From the NCBI RefSeq assembly GCF_003762905.1, contig NZ_RJKS01000001.1, positions 124,001-188,000 of the forward strand: a stretch of 64,000 nt of DNA, in the 5' to 3' direction. The stretch comes from Curtobacterium sp. ZW137. GTDB taxonomy: Bacteria > Actinomycetota > Actinomycetes > Actinomycetales > Microbacteriaceae. Shown in pieces: positions 39,807 to 47,873 of this stretch; positions within the stretch are counted from its first letter, which is position 1, and the number at the start of each line of letters is the position of its first letter. The position numbers and the translations under genes were made by a program. The notes beneath the pieces were generated by a model, which saw nothing but the letters and a program-made list of their open reading frames with translations, made no database searches and was not told the DNA's origin.

Positions 39807-40816
39807 GCGCCGTGGTCGTCCGTGTGCGCGCCGCCGTCCGCGGGCTCCGACGCGAACTCGTCGTGCTCGGGGCCGTCGTCGTCGTGCTCGTCGCGCTCGT
39901 GCTCGTCGGCCTCGGTGTCGGCGAGATCCCGCTCTCCCCGGGCCAGGTCGTCGCCGCGCTCTTCGGGCACGGCGACACCGTGTCGGACTTCGTGATCGGC
40001 CAGCTCCGCGGTCCCCGCACCCTGGCCGCGCTGCTCGTCGGCGCGAGCCTCGGCGTCGCTGGGGGCATCGTCCAGAGCGTCGTCCGGAACCCGATCGCCA
40101 GCCCGGACGTCATCGGGATCACGTCGGGCGCGAGCGCGTCCGGGCTCACCGCGATCGTGCTCTTCGGCGCATCGGGGGCGTCGCTGTTCACCGTCGTGCT
40201 CATCGGCGCCGTGCTGGTCTCGCTGGTGATCGGCGGGCTCGCGTGGCGCCGCGGGATCACCGGCAACCGGGTCGTGCTCGTCGGGATCGGCGTCGCGGCG
40301 ATGTCGCTCAGTGTCACCGGTTGGATGCTCACGAGCGGCACCGTGCAGCAGGCGGGGACGGCGCTCCTGTGGCTCTCCGGCAGCCTCAACGCGGTGGACC
40401 GTGGGGTCGTCGGGCTCCTCGGCGTCGGGTTCGTCGTGCTCATGGTCGCGGCGCTGGTGCAGTCGCCGCGGCTCACGGTGCTGACCCTCGGGGACGAGGT
40501 CGCGGCGTCCCTCGGACTGCGGCCGAACCGGGCGAAGGTGCTGCTGCTCCTCACCGCGGTGCTCCTCACCGCCGCTGCCGTCGCGACCGCCGGACCGGTG
40601 TCGTTCGTCGCGCTGATGGCGGCGCCGATCGCGCGGCGGCTCGTCGGCGGGGGGCGGGTCGCGCTCGGGGTGTCGGCGGCGGTCGGCGCGGTGATCGTGC
40701 TCGCGAGCGACCTCATCGCGCAGTTCGCGATCCCGGGCAACGCGCTGCCGGTCGGCGTCGTGACGGGTGTCGTCGGTGCCCCGTACCTCCTCTGGCTCCT
40801 GGCCCGAGGCCGCTGA
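39803..40816 (+). CDS. FecCD-family iron-siderophore ABC permease, subunit 2
   Basis: A 337-residue partner permease with the same fold: LRGPRTLAALLVGASLGVAGGIVQSVVRNPIASPDVIGITSGASAS and GPVSFVALMAAPIARRLVGG. The GTG overlaps the stop of subunit 1 (GTGA), giving coupled, stoichiometric translation. After it comes a long repeat region and no ATPase or substrate-binding protein, which is unusual; those components must be encoded elsewhere or the pair shares a generic ATPase. Confidence 0.92.
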   Translation: MSAVVVRVRAAVRGLRRELVVLGAVVVVLVALVLVGLGVGEIPLSPGQVVAALFGHGDTVSDFVIGQLRGPRTLAALLVGASLGVAGGIVQSVVRNPIASPDVIGITSGASASGLTAIVLFGASGASLFTVVLIGAVLVSLVIGGLAWRRGITGNRVVLVGIGVAAMSLSVTGWMLTSGTVQQAGTALLWLSGSLNAVDRGVVGLLGVGFVVLMVAALVQSPRLTVLTLGDEVAASLGLRPNRAKVLLLLTAVLLTAAAVATAGPVSFVALMAAPIARRLVGGGRVALGVSAAVGAVIVLASDLIAQFAIPGNALPVGVVTGVVGAPYLLWLLARGR

Positions 40817-41343
40817 CGCGCCTGCGCGCGCGGCACCCGCCGCGCTCGCGCGCCGCGCGCCCGCCGAAACCCGCCCGCTGAGATCGCACTTCGTGTCGGG
40901 TGCCCGCGACCGAGGCGACACGGACTGCGATCTCACCGGGGGTGCCCGCGACCGAGGCGACACGGACTGCGATCTCACCGGGGGTGCCCGCGACCGAGGC
41001 GACACGGACTGAGATCGCACTTCGTGTCGGGTGCCTGCGACCGAGGCGACACGGACTGCGATCTCACCGGGGGTGCCCGCGACCGAGGCGACACCGGCGC
41101 GCGACGGGGTGACGCGCGGGGCGGGGGTGCGCCGAGCCTCCCGGCCGGGTGTGACGCGACACGCCTGCGGGTGCGCCGGTACGGGGATCCGCGCGGGATT
41201 GCGGTTTTCCGCACGGCACGCTCAGAACCCCCCTTCCGGGTGTCCACGCCCCCCGCGGTGTCCCCCTAACGTCGGACACGACCCCGGACTCCCGACAGTG
41301 CCCCACCCGAGCGAGCGCTGGTCCGGTCGAACGAAGGACACCC
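40817..41343. other. Non-coding gap with a palindrome-derived repeat array
   Basis: A 527-bp gap with no credible gene. 40817-40875 is CGCGC-rich low-complexity sequence. 40879-41095 is the family D array described separately. 41096-41270 is GC-rich with no clear motif. The last 70 bp should hold the promoter of the GT2 gene, with AAGGA 7 nt before its ATG. Confidence 0.6.
40879..41095. repeat. Family D palindrome array (TGAGATCGCA ... TGCGATCTCA)
   Basis: A hairpin (left arm 40879-40898 TGAGATCGCACTTCGTGTCG, right arm 40916-40935, two mismatches) is followed by a 42-bp direct repeat of its right half (40936-40977), a truncated copy (40978-41009), a second full hairpin (41010-41066) and another partial right half (41067-41095). 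A solitary, more perfect copy lies at 47751-47807. The array appears to have grown by duplication of half-palindromes. Confidence 0.85.
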
Positions 41344-43857
41344 ATGCCCGAACAGCTCGACGACGCGCCCGTGCGCCGTCGGCAGTGGGGTTCCGAGCGG
41401 CGTACCCACCCGCTCGACACCCTGCACGCCCGCCCCTCCGACCGGAAGCTCGTCTCCGGCCGCATCGCCATCATCCTGACCATCGCGTTCTGGCTCGCCT
41501 ACGTGATCTACACGGTGATCCGCCAGTTCCTGAACTACGGCACCGAGAGCTTCCGGTTCACCACCGAGGCGCTGTCCTACCTGGTCGTGGTCACCTTCCT
41601 GACGTTCTCCGCGCTGATGCACCTGGTCGCACGGCAGGGGGCGCTCGAGCGCTTCGCCACTCACGTCCGCGTGCCGCGCGCCGAGCTCGACCGGCACTTC
41701 GGCGAGGGGCACGAGTCCCCGCTGACGGTCCTCGTGCCGAGCTACGCCGAGGAGCCGGACGTCATCGCGACGACGCTCTGGTCCGCCGCACTGCAGGAGT
41801 ACCCGTCGCTCCGGGTGGTGCTGCTCGTCGACGACGCGCCGTTCCCGACCGACCCCGAGACGCTCGACAAGCTGCAGCGCACCCGCGCGGTCGCAGCCAC
41901 CATCCAGAACCAGCTCGCCCCCGCGGCCGAGCGGTTCCAGGAGGCGCTGCTCTCCGCCGAGGTGGAGGCGTCGCACACCCCCGTCGCGACCGTCGACTCG
42001 CTCCGCACCCTCGTCGAGCACCACCGCTGGGCCGACGCCTGGCTGCGCCGGCACGCCCGGGAGCACGATGTCGTCGACCACGTCGACCACTTCTTCCACG
42101 ACCAGGTCCTCGTCGCCCTGGCGGACGAGCTGCGGCTGACGTCCGAGGCACTCGAAGCGGCGATCGTGGACGCGCTGGACGCCGACGCCGGGGCGCACGG
42201 CGACGCCGGCGCTGACGCCGGGGCGCACGCCGACGCCGGCGCTGACGCCCGCGCGCACGGTGCCCTGCTCACCGAGATCCCCTCGTCCCGCGTCGTGGAA
42301 CTCCAGCGCCGCCTTGCCTGGACCTTCACCGCCGAGATCACCACGTTCGAGCGGAAGCGCTTCGCGAACCTCTCGGACGAGGCGAACAAGGCGATGAACC
42401 TGAACTCGTACATCGGCCTGCTCGGCGGTGCGTACGCGTTCGACGAGACCGCGTCGGGCACGATCCTCCGCACGGTCACCGACCCGGCGACCGCCGACCT
42501 CGTCGTGCCCGCGTCGGACTACGTCCTGACGCTCGACGCCGACTCGGTCCTGCTCCGCGACTACTGCCTGCGCCTGGTGTACTTCCTCGAGCAGCCGGAG
42601 AACGCCCGCGTCGCCGTCACGCAGACCCCGTACTCGTCGTTCCGCGGCGCTGCGACCCGCATCGAGCGGCTCGCCGGGGCGACGACCGACATCCAGCACA
42701 TCCTCCACCAGGGCATGTCGCGCCACAACGCGACCTTCTGGGTCGGCGCGAACGCGGTCATCCGCACCCGGGCGCTCCGTGACATCGAGGAGGTCGAGAC
42801 CGTCGGCGGCTTCGAGGTGAAGCGCTACGTGCAGGACCGCACCGTCATCGAGGACACCGAGTCGAGCGTCGACCTCGGCATGCACGGCTGGTCGCTCGTG
42901 AACTACCCGGAGCGTCTGTCGTACAGCGCGACCCCGCCGGACTTCGGGTCCCTGATCGTGCAGCGGCGCCGCTGGGCGAACGGCGGGCTCCTGATCCTGC
43001 CGAAGTACCTCCGCCAGGTGCGCGAGCGTCGTGCCCGCGGCGAGCGGGTCGGCATCGTCGAGATGTCCCTCCGCGTCAACTACATGGCGTCGATCGCGTG
43101 GGCGTCGTTCGGCCTGATCTTCCTGCTGGCCTACCCGTACGACTCGCGGCTGCTCAGCCCGATGGTGCTCCTCGCCGCGCTGCCGTACTTCTGGCTGCTG
43201 AGCAGCGACCTGAAGTACTGCGGGTACAAGCGCACGGACGTGCTCCGCATCTACGGCTTCAACCTGATCCTGATGCCGGTGAACGTGGCCGGCGTGCTGA
43301 AGAGCATCCAGCAGGCACTGACCGCGAAGAAGATCCCCTTCGCCCGCACGCCGAAGGTCCGGGACCGGACCGCCTCCCCGGCGCTGTACGTCCTCGCGCC
43401 GTACGCGATGGTCGTCTTCTCGGTGTTCACGTTCGTGCGCGACTTCCACGCGGGCAACTGGGGCAACGCGGTGTTCGCCGCGTTCAACGCCCTGCTCGCG
43501 ATGTACGCGATCGTCGCCTACATCGGGATCTGGAACTCCGTGGTCGACGTCTTCATCTGGGCGACCGGGTGGATGTTCTACGACCCGGCTGCCCGTGCGG
43601 CGCGGAAGCAGGCACGCAAGCAGGCGCGGCAGCAGGCGCGGGCCGGGCGCCGCGGCGCGAGCACGGGCACGGGCATGCCGACGCTCGAACCCGTCACCGA
43701 GGACTGGCGCGCCGTCCTCTACTTCGGGGACCGCGGCCAGACCATGCCGAAGCGCCACCACGCCGACGTCGTCGGCGCGGGCCGCACCGGCAGCACGACC
43801 GGGACCGGCCACACCGGCACGACGACCACCGACACGAACGAGAAGACGGCCGCCTGA
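41344..43857 (+). CDS. Membrane glycosyltransferase family 2 (cellulose/chitin-synthase-like)
   Basis: An 837-residue processive-type synthase. Two N-terminal helices (about 42-62 and 78-98) precede the GT-A domain with VLVPSYAEEPDVIATTLWSA, LLVDDAP, the TLDADS motif (Asp398 region), a catalytic-base region DRTVIEDTESSVDL, and the acceptor motif QRRRW at residue 540. Four or five C-terminal helices follow. This D,D,D,QxxRW set defines beta-glycan synthases such as cellulose, hyaluronan and poly-GlcNAc. A 30-bp repeat inserts an Ala/Asp/Gly/His stretch near residue 285. The next gene, 2 nt away, is a GH18 hydrolase. Confidence 0.9.
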   Translation: MPEQLDDAPVRRRQWGSERRTHPLDTLHARPSDRKLVSGRIAIILTIAFWLAYVIYTVIRQFLNYGTESFRFTTEALSYLVVVTFLTFSALMHLVARQGALERFATHVRVPRAELDRHFGEGHESPLTVLVPSYAEEPDVIATTLWSAALQEYPSLRVVLLVDDAPFPTDPETLDKLQRTRAVAATIQNQLAPAAERFQEALLSAEVEASHTPVATVDSLRTLVEHHRWADAWLRRHAREHDVVDHVDHFFHDQVLVALADELRLTSEALEAAIVDALDADAGAHGDAGADAGAHADAGADARAHGALLTEIPSSRVVELQRRLAWTFTAEITTFERKRFANLSDEANKAMNLNSYIGLLGGAYAFDETASGTILRTVTDPATADLVVPASDYVLTLDADSVLLRDYCLRLVYFLEQPENARVAVTQTPYSSFRGAATRIERLAGATTDIQHILHQGMSRHNATFWVGANAVIRTRALRDIEEVETVGGFEVKRYVQDRTVIEDTESSVDLGMHGWSLVNYPERLSYSATPPDFGSLIVQRRRWANGGLLILPKYLRQVRERRARGERVGIVEMSLRVNYMASIAWASFGLIFLLAYPYDSRLLSPMVLLAALPYFWLLSSDLKYCGYKRTDVLRIYGFNLILMPVNVAGVLKSIQQALTAKKIPFARTPKVRDRTASPALYVLAPYAMVVFSVFTFVRDFHAGNWGNAVFAAFNALLAMYAIVAYIGIWNSVVDVFIWATGWMFYDPAARAARKQARKQARQQARAGRRGASTGTGMPTLEPVTEDWRAVLYFGDRGQTMPKRHHADVVGAGRTGSTTGTGHTGTTTTDTNEKTAA
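42184..42262 (+). repeat. 30-bp in-frame tandem repeat inside the GT2 gene
   Basis: Two full copies (42184-42213 and 42214-42243) and a partial third of GACGCCGGGGCGCACG-type sequence encode Asp-Ala-Gly-Ala-His repeats in a loop of the GT-A domain. Copy number could vary between strains without frameshift. Confidence 0.85.
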
Positions 43858-43859
43858 CC

Positions 43860-45410
43860 ATGTCGACCACGAAACGCCTCTCCCCGCTCCGCGTCGGCCT
43901 CGCCGCCGTCGTGGCCGTCGCCCTCCTCGCCGCCGGCTACGCCGGCTTCGACCGCTGGCAGTCCGCGCAGGCCTCGGAGACCCAGCAGTCCTGGTTCGCC
44001 GCGTACACCGACGTGACCGCCACCCCGACGTTCGCCTTCGAGGACGTCAAGTCCACGAAGGGCCGCAACGTGATGCTGTCCTTCGTCGTCGCGGACAACG
44101 ACGCCGCCTGCACCCCGACGTGGGGCTCGTTCTACTCACTCCAGGGTGCGTCGGACCAGCTCGACCTCGACCGGCGCATCGCCCGCCTGCAGCAGCAGCA
44201 CGGCGAGGTCGGCGTGTCCTTCGGCGGCCTGTCCAACGACGAGCTCGCGACCACCTGCACGAACAGCGCCGACCTGGTGGACGCCTACACGACCGTCGTC
44301 AAGCGCTACGACGTCAGCACGGTCGACTACGACGTCGAGGGTGACGACCTGACGAACCACGCCGCGGGGGAGCGCCGCGCGAAGGCGGTCGCGAAGCTCC
44401 AGGAGGAGCGCCGCGCCGCCGGGCACCCGCTCGCCGTGTGGCTGACGCTGCCCGCTGCACCGTCCGGACTCACGAGCGACGGCACCACCGCGGTCGCGCA
44501 GTTCCTCAAGGCCGGTGTCGACCTCGCCGGGGTGAACGCGATGACGATGGACTACGGGGACGGCAAGGGTGCGAGCCAGAGGATGTACTCCGCCTCGGTG
44601 CAGACGCTGCAGGAGGTGCACCGCCAGCTCGGTGTCCTCTACAAGCGGTCCGGCACGCCGCTGACCGACGGCACGCTCTGGCACAAGATCGGCGCGACGC
44701 CGATGATCGGCCAGAACGACGTGCAGGACGAGGTCTTCACGATGGCCGACGCGAAGAAGCTCAACACCTGGGCGACGCAGCGGGGCCTCGGCCGGATGTC
44801 GATGTGGTCGCTGAACCGGGACACGACGTGTGGGACGAACTACGTCAACCTCTCGACCGTCTCGAACTCCTGCTCCGGTGTCGACCAGGACGGCGTGCTC
44901 TTCGCCGACGTGCTCGGCAAGGGCTTCAGCGGCGGGGTCGTCGCGGCCGCGTCGGACGTCACGACCGCCGAGCCCTCGGCGACCGTGCAGCCGACGGACG
45001 ACCCGTCGACCAGCCCCTACCCGGTGTGGAGCTCGGACGCGTCCTACCTCGAGGGCACGAAGATCGTCTGGCACCGGAACGTCTACGAGGCGAAGTGGTG
45101 GACCTCCGGTGACCTGCCCGACGACCCGGTGCTGAGTGCCTACGAGACGCCGTGGCAGCTGGTCGGCCCCGTCCTCGCGGGCGAGAAGCCGGTGAAGCAG
45201 GTCACCCTGCCGGCCGGCACGTACGACGCGTGGTCGGGCACCGCGACGTACGACACGGGCGACCGGGTCCTCTTCGACGGGATCCCGTACCAGGCGAAGT
45301 GGTGGAACACCGGCAACAGCCCGGAGGCCTCCACGAGCGACCCCGACGGCTCGCCCTGGGTGAAGCTCAAGGACTCCGAGATCAAGCAGATCCTGCAGGA
45401 CGGCAGCTGA
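43860..45410 (+). CDS. GH18-type hydrolase with two CBM5/12-like modules
   Basis: A 516-residue protein. The N-terminus has an uncleaved-looking hydrophobic helix (about residues 12-30), so it may be membrane-anchored outside the cell. The GH18 barrel contains YDVSTVDYDVEG, the variant of DxxDxDxE with Ser153 in place of the first Asp, Asp156, Asp158 and catalytic Glu160. After a Thr/Pro/Ser linker (about 375-400) come two carbohydrate-binding modules, YPVWSSDASYLEGTKIVWHRNVYEAKWW and YDTGDRVLFDGIPYQAKWWNTGNSP. It lies 2 nt after the GT2 gene, strongly suggesting that it trims the glycan made by that synthase. Confidence 0.9.
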   Translation: MSTTKRLSPLRVGLAAVVAVALLAAGYAGFDRWQSAQASETQQSWFAAYTDVTATPTFAFEDVKSTKGRNVMLSFVVADNDAACTPTWGSFYSLQGASDQLDLDRRIARLQQQHGEVGVSFGGLSNDELATTCTNSADLVDAYTTVVKRYDVSTVDYDVEGDDLTNHAAGERRAKAVAKLQEERRAAGHPLAVWLTLPAAPSGLTSDGTTAVAQFLKAGVDLAGVNAMTMDYGDGKGASQRMYSASVQTLQEVHRQLGVLYKRSGTPLTDGTLWHKIGATPMIGQNDVQDEVFTMADAKKLNTWATQRGLGRMSMWSLNRDTTCGTNYVNLSTVSNSCSGVDQDGVLFADVLGKGFSGGVVAAASDVTTAEPSATVQPTDDPSTSPYPVWSSDASYLEGTKIVWHRNVYEAKWWTSGDLPDDPVLSAYETPWQLVGPVLAGEKPVKQVTLPAGTYDAWSGTATYDTGDRVLFDGIPYQAKWWNTGNSPEASTSDPDGSPWVKLKDSEIKQILQDGS

Positions 45411-45433
45411 GCGCACTGGTCGCGATCACCACC

Positions 45434-45475
45434 GGACGGGAGGCGCGGTGCCAGCTGGCACCGTGCCTCCCGTCC
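45434..45475. terminator. Terminator hairpin, family F copy 2
   Basis: GGACGGGAGGCGCGGTGCCA / TGGCACCGTGCCTCCCGTCC around an AGCT-type centre, with one G-U wobble, 23 nt after the GH18 stop. Preceded by CTGGTCGCGATCACC, like other family F copies. It separates the GT2-GH18 unit from garA. Confidence 0.82.
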
Positions 45476-45592
45476 GCCGTTCACCCGGTCCCTGTCCGCT
45501 GGCCGCGGACAGGTCGTGTCACCCGAGGACGGGGCTCTCGACGGCACCCGCGTTTCCGATACGCTTGGACGCCAAGAGGAGGAGGTCCACCG

Positions 45593-46072
45593 ATGCCAGA
45601 TCCAGTGGTCCCGCAGCCAGAGGGACAGCGCGCCCCGGAGCAGCGGCTGGTCGACACGACGCTGACCTTCAGCATGGAACTCGGAGCGGCCCTGACGCCC
45701 GAGTCCGGTGTCTCACCCGAAGAACGTGAAGCGATCAACGCCCTGCCGTCCGGCTCGGCGCTGCTCGTCGTCCGCCGCGGCCCCAACGTCGGCGCCCGGT
45801 TCCTGCTCGACTCCGACGTCACGACGGCAGGACGGCACCCCGACGCCGACATCTTCCTCGACGACGTCACGGTGTCGCGGAAGCACGCGCAGTTCCTGCG
45901 CAGGGGCACGGCGTTCACCGTGAAGGACCTCGGTTCCCTGAACGGGACGTACTTCGACGGTGACCGCATCGACGAAGCACAGCTCACCGACGGCGCCGAG
46001 GTGCAGGTCGGCAAGTTCCGCCTGACGTTCTACGCGTCCCGCGTCGACCTGGCGCGCCTGGCGAACGCGTAG
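45593..46072 (+). CDS. garA: FHA-domain metabolic regulator GarA/OdhI
   Basis: A 159-residue protein. An N-terminal DTTLTF (Thr22-Thr23) corresponds to the ETTS phospho-site of GarA, where PknB/PknG-type kinases act. The FHA domain follows with GRHPDADIFLDDVTVSRKHAQF and SLNGTYFDGDRI, the phosphothreonine-binding residues. GarA binds and inhibits 2-oxoglutarate dehydrogenase and tunes glutamate metabolism; phosphorylation switches it off. ATG 45593 has an AGGAGGAGG Shine-Dalgarno and a GATACGCT -10. It is adjacent to ftsR as in M. tuberculosis. Confidence 0.95.
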   Translation: MPDPVVPQPEGQRAPEQRLVDTTLTFSMELGAALTPESGVSPEEREAINALPSGSALLVVRRGPNVGARFLLDSDVTTAGRHPDADIFLDDVTVSRKHAQFLRRGTAFTVKDLGSLNGTYFDGDRIDEAQLTDGAEVQVGKFRLTFYASRVDLARLANA

Positions 46073-46776
46073 TGGCTGCTCGCTCGGCCGCGGTGCGGTC
46101 GGGTTCGCCGTCCGCGGACCTGCTGACCATCGGCCAGGTCCTCGCGCGGTTGAAGCCGGAGTTCCCGGACCTGTCGAGCTCGAAACTGCGATTCCTCGAG
46201 GAACGCGAGCTCGTCACACCGGTCCGGACCGCCAGCGGGTACCGCAAGTTCTCGCCGGCGGACCTCGAGCGGCTCCGCGTCGTGCTCGGGCTGCAGCGTG
46301 ACCATTACCTGCCACTCAAGGTCATCAAGGAGTACCTCGCCGACGTCGACGCCGGGCGTGACCCGGTGCTGCCCGGGGGTGGGGACGCGCCGAAGCCGTC
46401 GATCCTCGTGCGCGAGAAGCGGTACTCCCGCGACGACCTGGTGCGTGCTGCCGGGGCGTCGCCGATGCTGCTCTCCGACGCCGTCACCGCGTCGCTCCTG
46501 CCGGCGTCGGACACCTTCGCGGAGGACTCCGTCGTCGTGCTGAAGGCCCTCGTCGAACTGCAGCGGTCCGGCATCGAGCCGCGGCACCTCCGGACCTTCC
46601 GCAGCACCGCCGAGCGGGAAGTCGGGCTCATCGAGTCGGCGCTCATGCCGGTGTCCCGCCGCGGTGACGCCACGTCCAAGGCGAAGGCGCTCGAGCTCGC
46701 GCGGGAGATCGCCGGGCACCTCGAGGTCATCCGGTCGAACCTCATCCGGGCCGCGATCGGGCGGATGGACGCGTGA
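46072..46776 (+). CDS. ftsR: MerR-family regulator FtsR
   Basis: A 234-residue regulator orthologous in position and pattern to Rv1828/Cg1631 (FtsR), which activates ftsZ in Corynebacterium. The MerR HTH is LTIGQVLARLKPEFPDLSSSKLRFLEERELVTPVRTASGYRKF. The C-terminal half has the second DNA/dimer region RYSRDDLVRAAGASPMLL and ELQRSGIEPRHLRTFRSTAEREVGLIE typical of FtsR and absent from ordinary MerR proteins. Its GTG overlaps the garA stop by one base, so the two are coupled. Confidence 0.88.
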   Translation: MAARSAAVRSGSPSADLLTIGQVLARLKPEFPDLSSSKLRFLEERELVTPVRTASGYRKFSPADLERLRVVLGLQRDHYLPLKVIKEYLADVDAGRDPVLPGGGDAPKPSILVREKRYSRDDLVRAAGASPMLLSDAVTASLLPASDTFAEDSVVVLKALVELQRSGIEPRHLRTFRSTAEREVGLIESALMPVSRRGDATSKAKALELAREIAGHLEVIRSNLIRAAIGRMDA

Positions 46777-46912
46777 GCCCGGTCTCCACCGGGCCTGTCG
46801 TCCCGCCGGTGGGCTCGTCGTCCGGGCCTGTCGTTTCGTCGGTGGGCGGGCGTATCCTCGACACGCCGGACGCGCCGAGTCGGATGTACCGCGTCGGAGC
46901 CGTCGGAGTCGC

Positions 46913-46950
46913 TACCGTGGACCTCGGCACAACTCTCAACCCGTCGTTGA
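46913..46950 (+). promoter_or_regulatory. Probable promoter and MerR-type operator of the second MerR gene
   Basis: TACCGT (46913-46918) resembles a -10. About 18 nt later lies TCAAC-N5-GTTGA (46936-46950), an inverted repeat in the leader of the MerR gene that starts at 46991. It could bind that MerR protein or the neighbouring FtsR. Confidence 0.4.
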
Positions 46951-46990
46951 AGCTTCGGGCGGGGGCTCGATCGTCCTGGAAGGCAGTCCA

Positions 46991-47551
46991 ATGAGTGGGA
47001 ACGAAACCCCCGGTACCCCGTCAGACATGACGCGGTACGACCTCGGGTTGCTCTTCACCGACGGCCTGCCCGAACACGACGAGCAGAACGGCTACCGCGG
47101 CACCGTCGCCGCGAAGGCAGCCGGCATCAGCTACCGCCAGCTCGACTACTGGGCACGTACCGAGCTCGTCGAACCCACGATCCGCGGGGCCGCCGGCTCC
47201 GGGTCGCAGCGGCTCTACGGCTTCCGGGACATCCTCGTGCTCAAGCTCGTGAAGCGCCTCCTCGACACCGGGATCTCGCTCCAGCAGATCCGCACGGCGG
47301 TGAACCAGCTCCGGGAGTCCGGCGTCTCGGACCTCGCCCAGACCACCCTGATGTCCGACGGTGCCTCGGTGTACCTGTGCACCTCCGACGACGAGGTCAT
47401 CGACCTCGTGTCCCGCGGCCAGGGCGTGTTCGGCATCGCGGTCGGCAAGGTCCTGCGAGAGGTCGAGTCCTCCCTCGTCGAGCTCGACGCGACGCCCGCG
47501 GCGGACCCTGCCGACGAGCTCGCGGCGCGCCGCGCCACTCGCGCGTCCTGA
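46991..47551 (+). CDS. MerR-family regulator, Rv1830/McdR-like
   Basis: A 186-residue regulator. Instead of the usual start it has an acidic 45-residue leader (LGLLFTDGLPEHDEQNGYRG) and then the HTH region KAAGISYRQLDYWARTELVEPTIRG and SQRLYGFRDILVLKLVKRLLDTGISLQQIRTAVNQL. A C-terminal domain (VYLCTSDDEVIDLVSRGQGVFGIAVGKVLREVE) is typical of Rv1830, which links to cell-division control in mycobacteria. It sits beside garA and ftsR, as in M. tuberculosis, but the bifunctional nuclease gene that lies between them there (Rv1829) is missing. ATG 46991 follows GGAAGG. Confidence 0.87.
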   Translation: MSGNETPGTPSDMTRYDLGLLFTDGLPEHDEQNGYRGTVAAKAAGISYRQLDYWARTELVEPTIRGAAGSGSQRLYGFRDILVLKLVKRLLDTGISLQQIRTAVNQLRESGVSDLAQTTLMSDGASVYLCTSDDEVIDLVSRGQGVFGIAVGKVLREVESSLVELDATPAADPADELAARRATRAS

Positions 47552-47750
47552 CCCGCGCCCGGGCCGCGCCGCGCGCCCGGTGCCGCCGGCGGCCCGTCTG
47601 TCTGTCGAGATGCCGTCATTCGCGCATCTCGAGTCCGAACAGAGAGCATTCGTGACACTTCGACGAACCTGAGCGGCGAGTCGTGGAGCCTCGCACCACG
47701 CCTCTCGCACCACGCACGGCGCCGGGCACGGCGTCGCGCCGCCCCCAACG

Positions 47751-47807
47751 TGAGATCGCACTCCGTGTCGCTTCCGGTGAACCGGAGCGACACGAAGTGC
47801 GATCTCA
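47751..47807. repeat. Family D palindrome, solitary copy
   Basis: TGAGATCGCACTCCGTGTCG ... CGACACGAAGTGCGATCTCA with CTTCCGGT / ACCGGAG inner arms; a nearly perfect 57-bp palindrome between the convergent MerR and parA genes. The outer arms match the array at 40879-41095. The remainder of the 322-bp gap 47552-47873 is GC-rich, with a short ATGCCGTCATTCGCGCAT partial palindrome near 47611 and a CGGGCGCC run; no gene seen. Confidence 0.82.
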
Positions 47808-47873
47808 GCGGGCGCCGGGCGCCGGGGCGCCGGGCGCCGGGCGCCGGGGCGCACGCGCGGGCGCCGGCCCGCG

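Noticed and set aside
40879..41095. Repeated blocks that look like a CRISPR array
   Set aside because: Repeats are 42-bp half-palindromes next to each other without unique spacers of constant length, and no cas gene is present.
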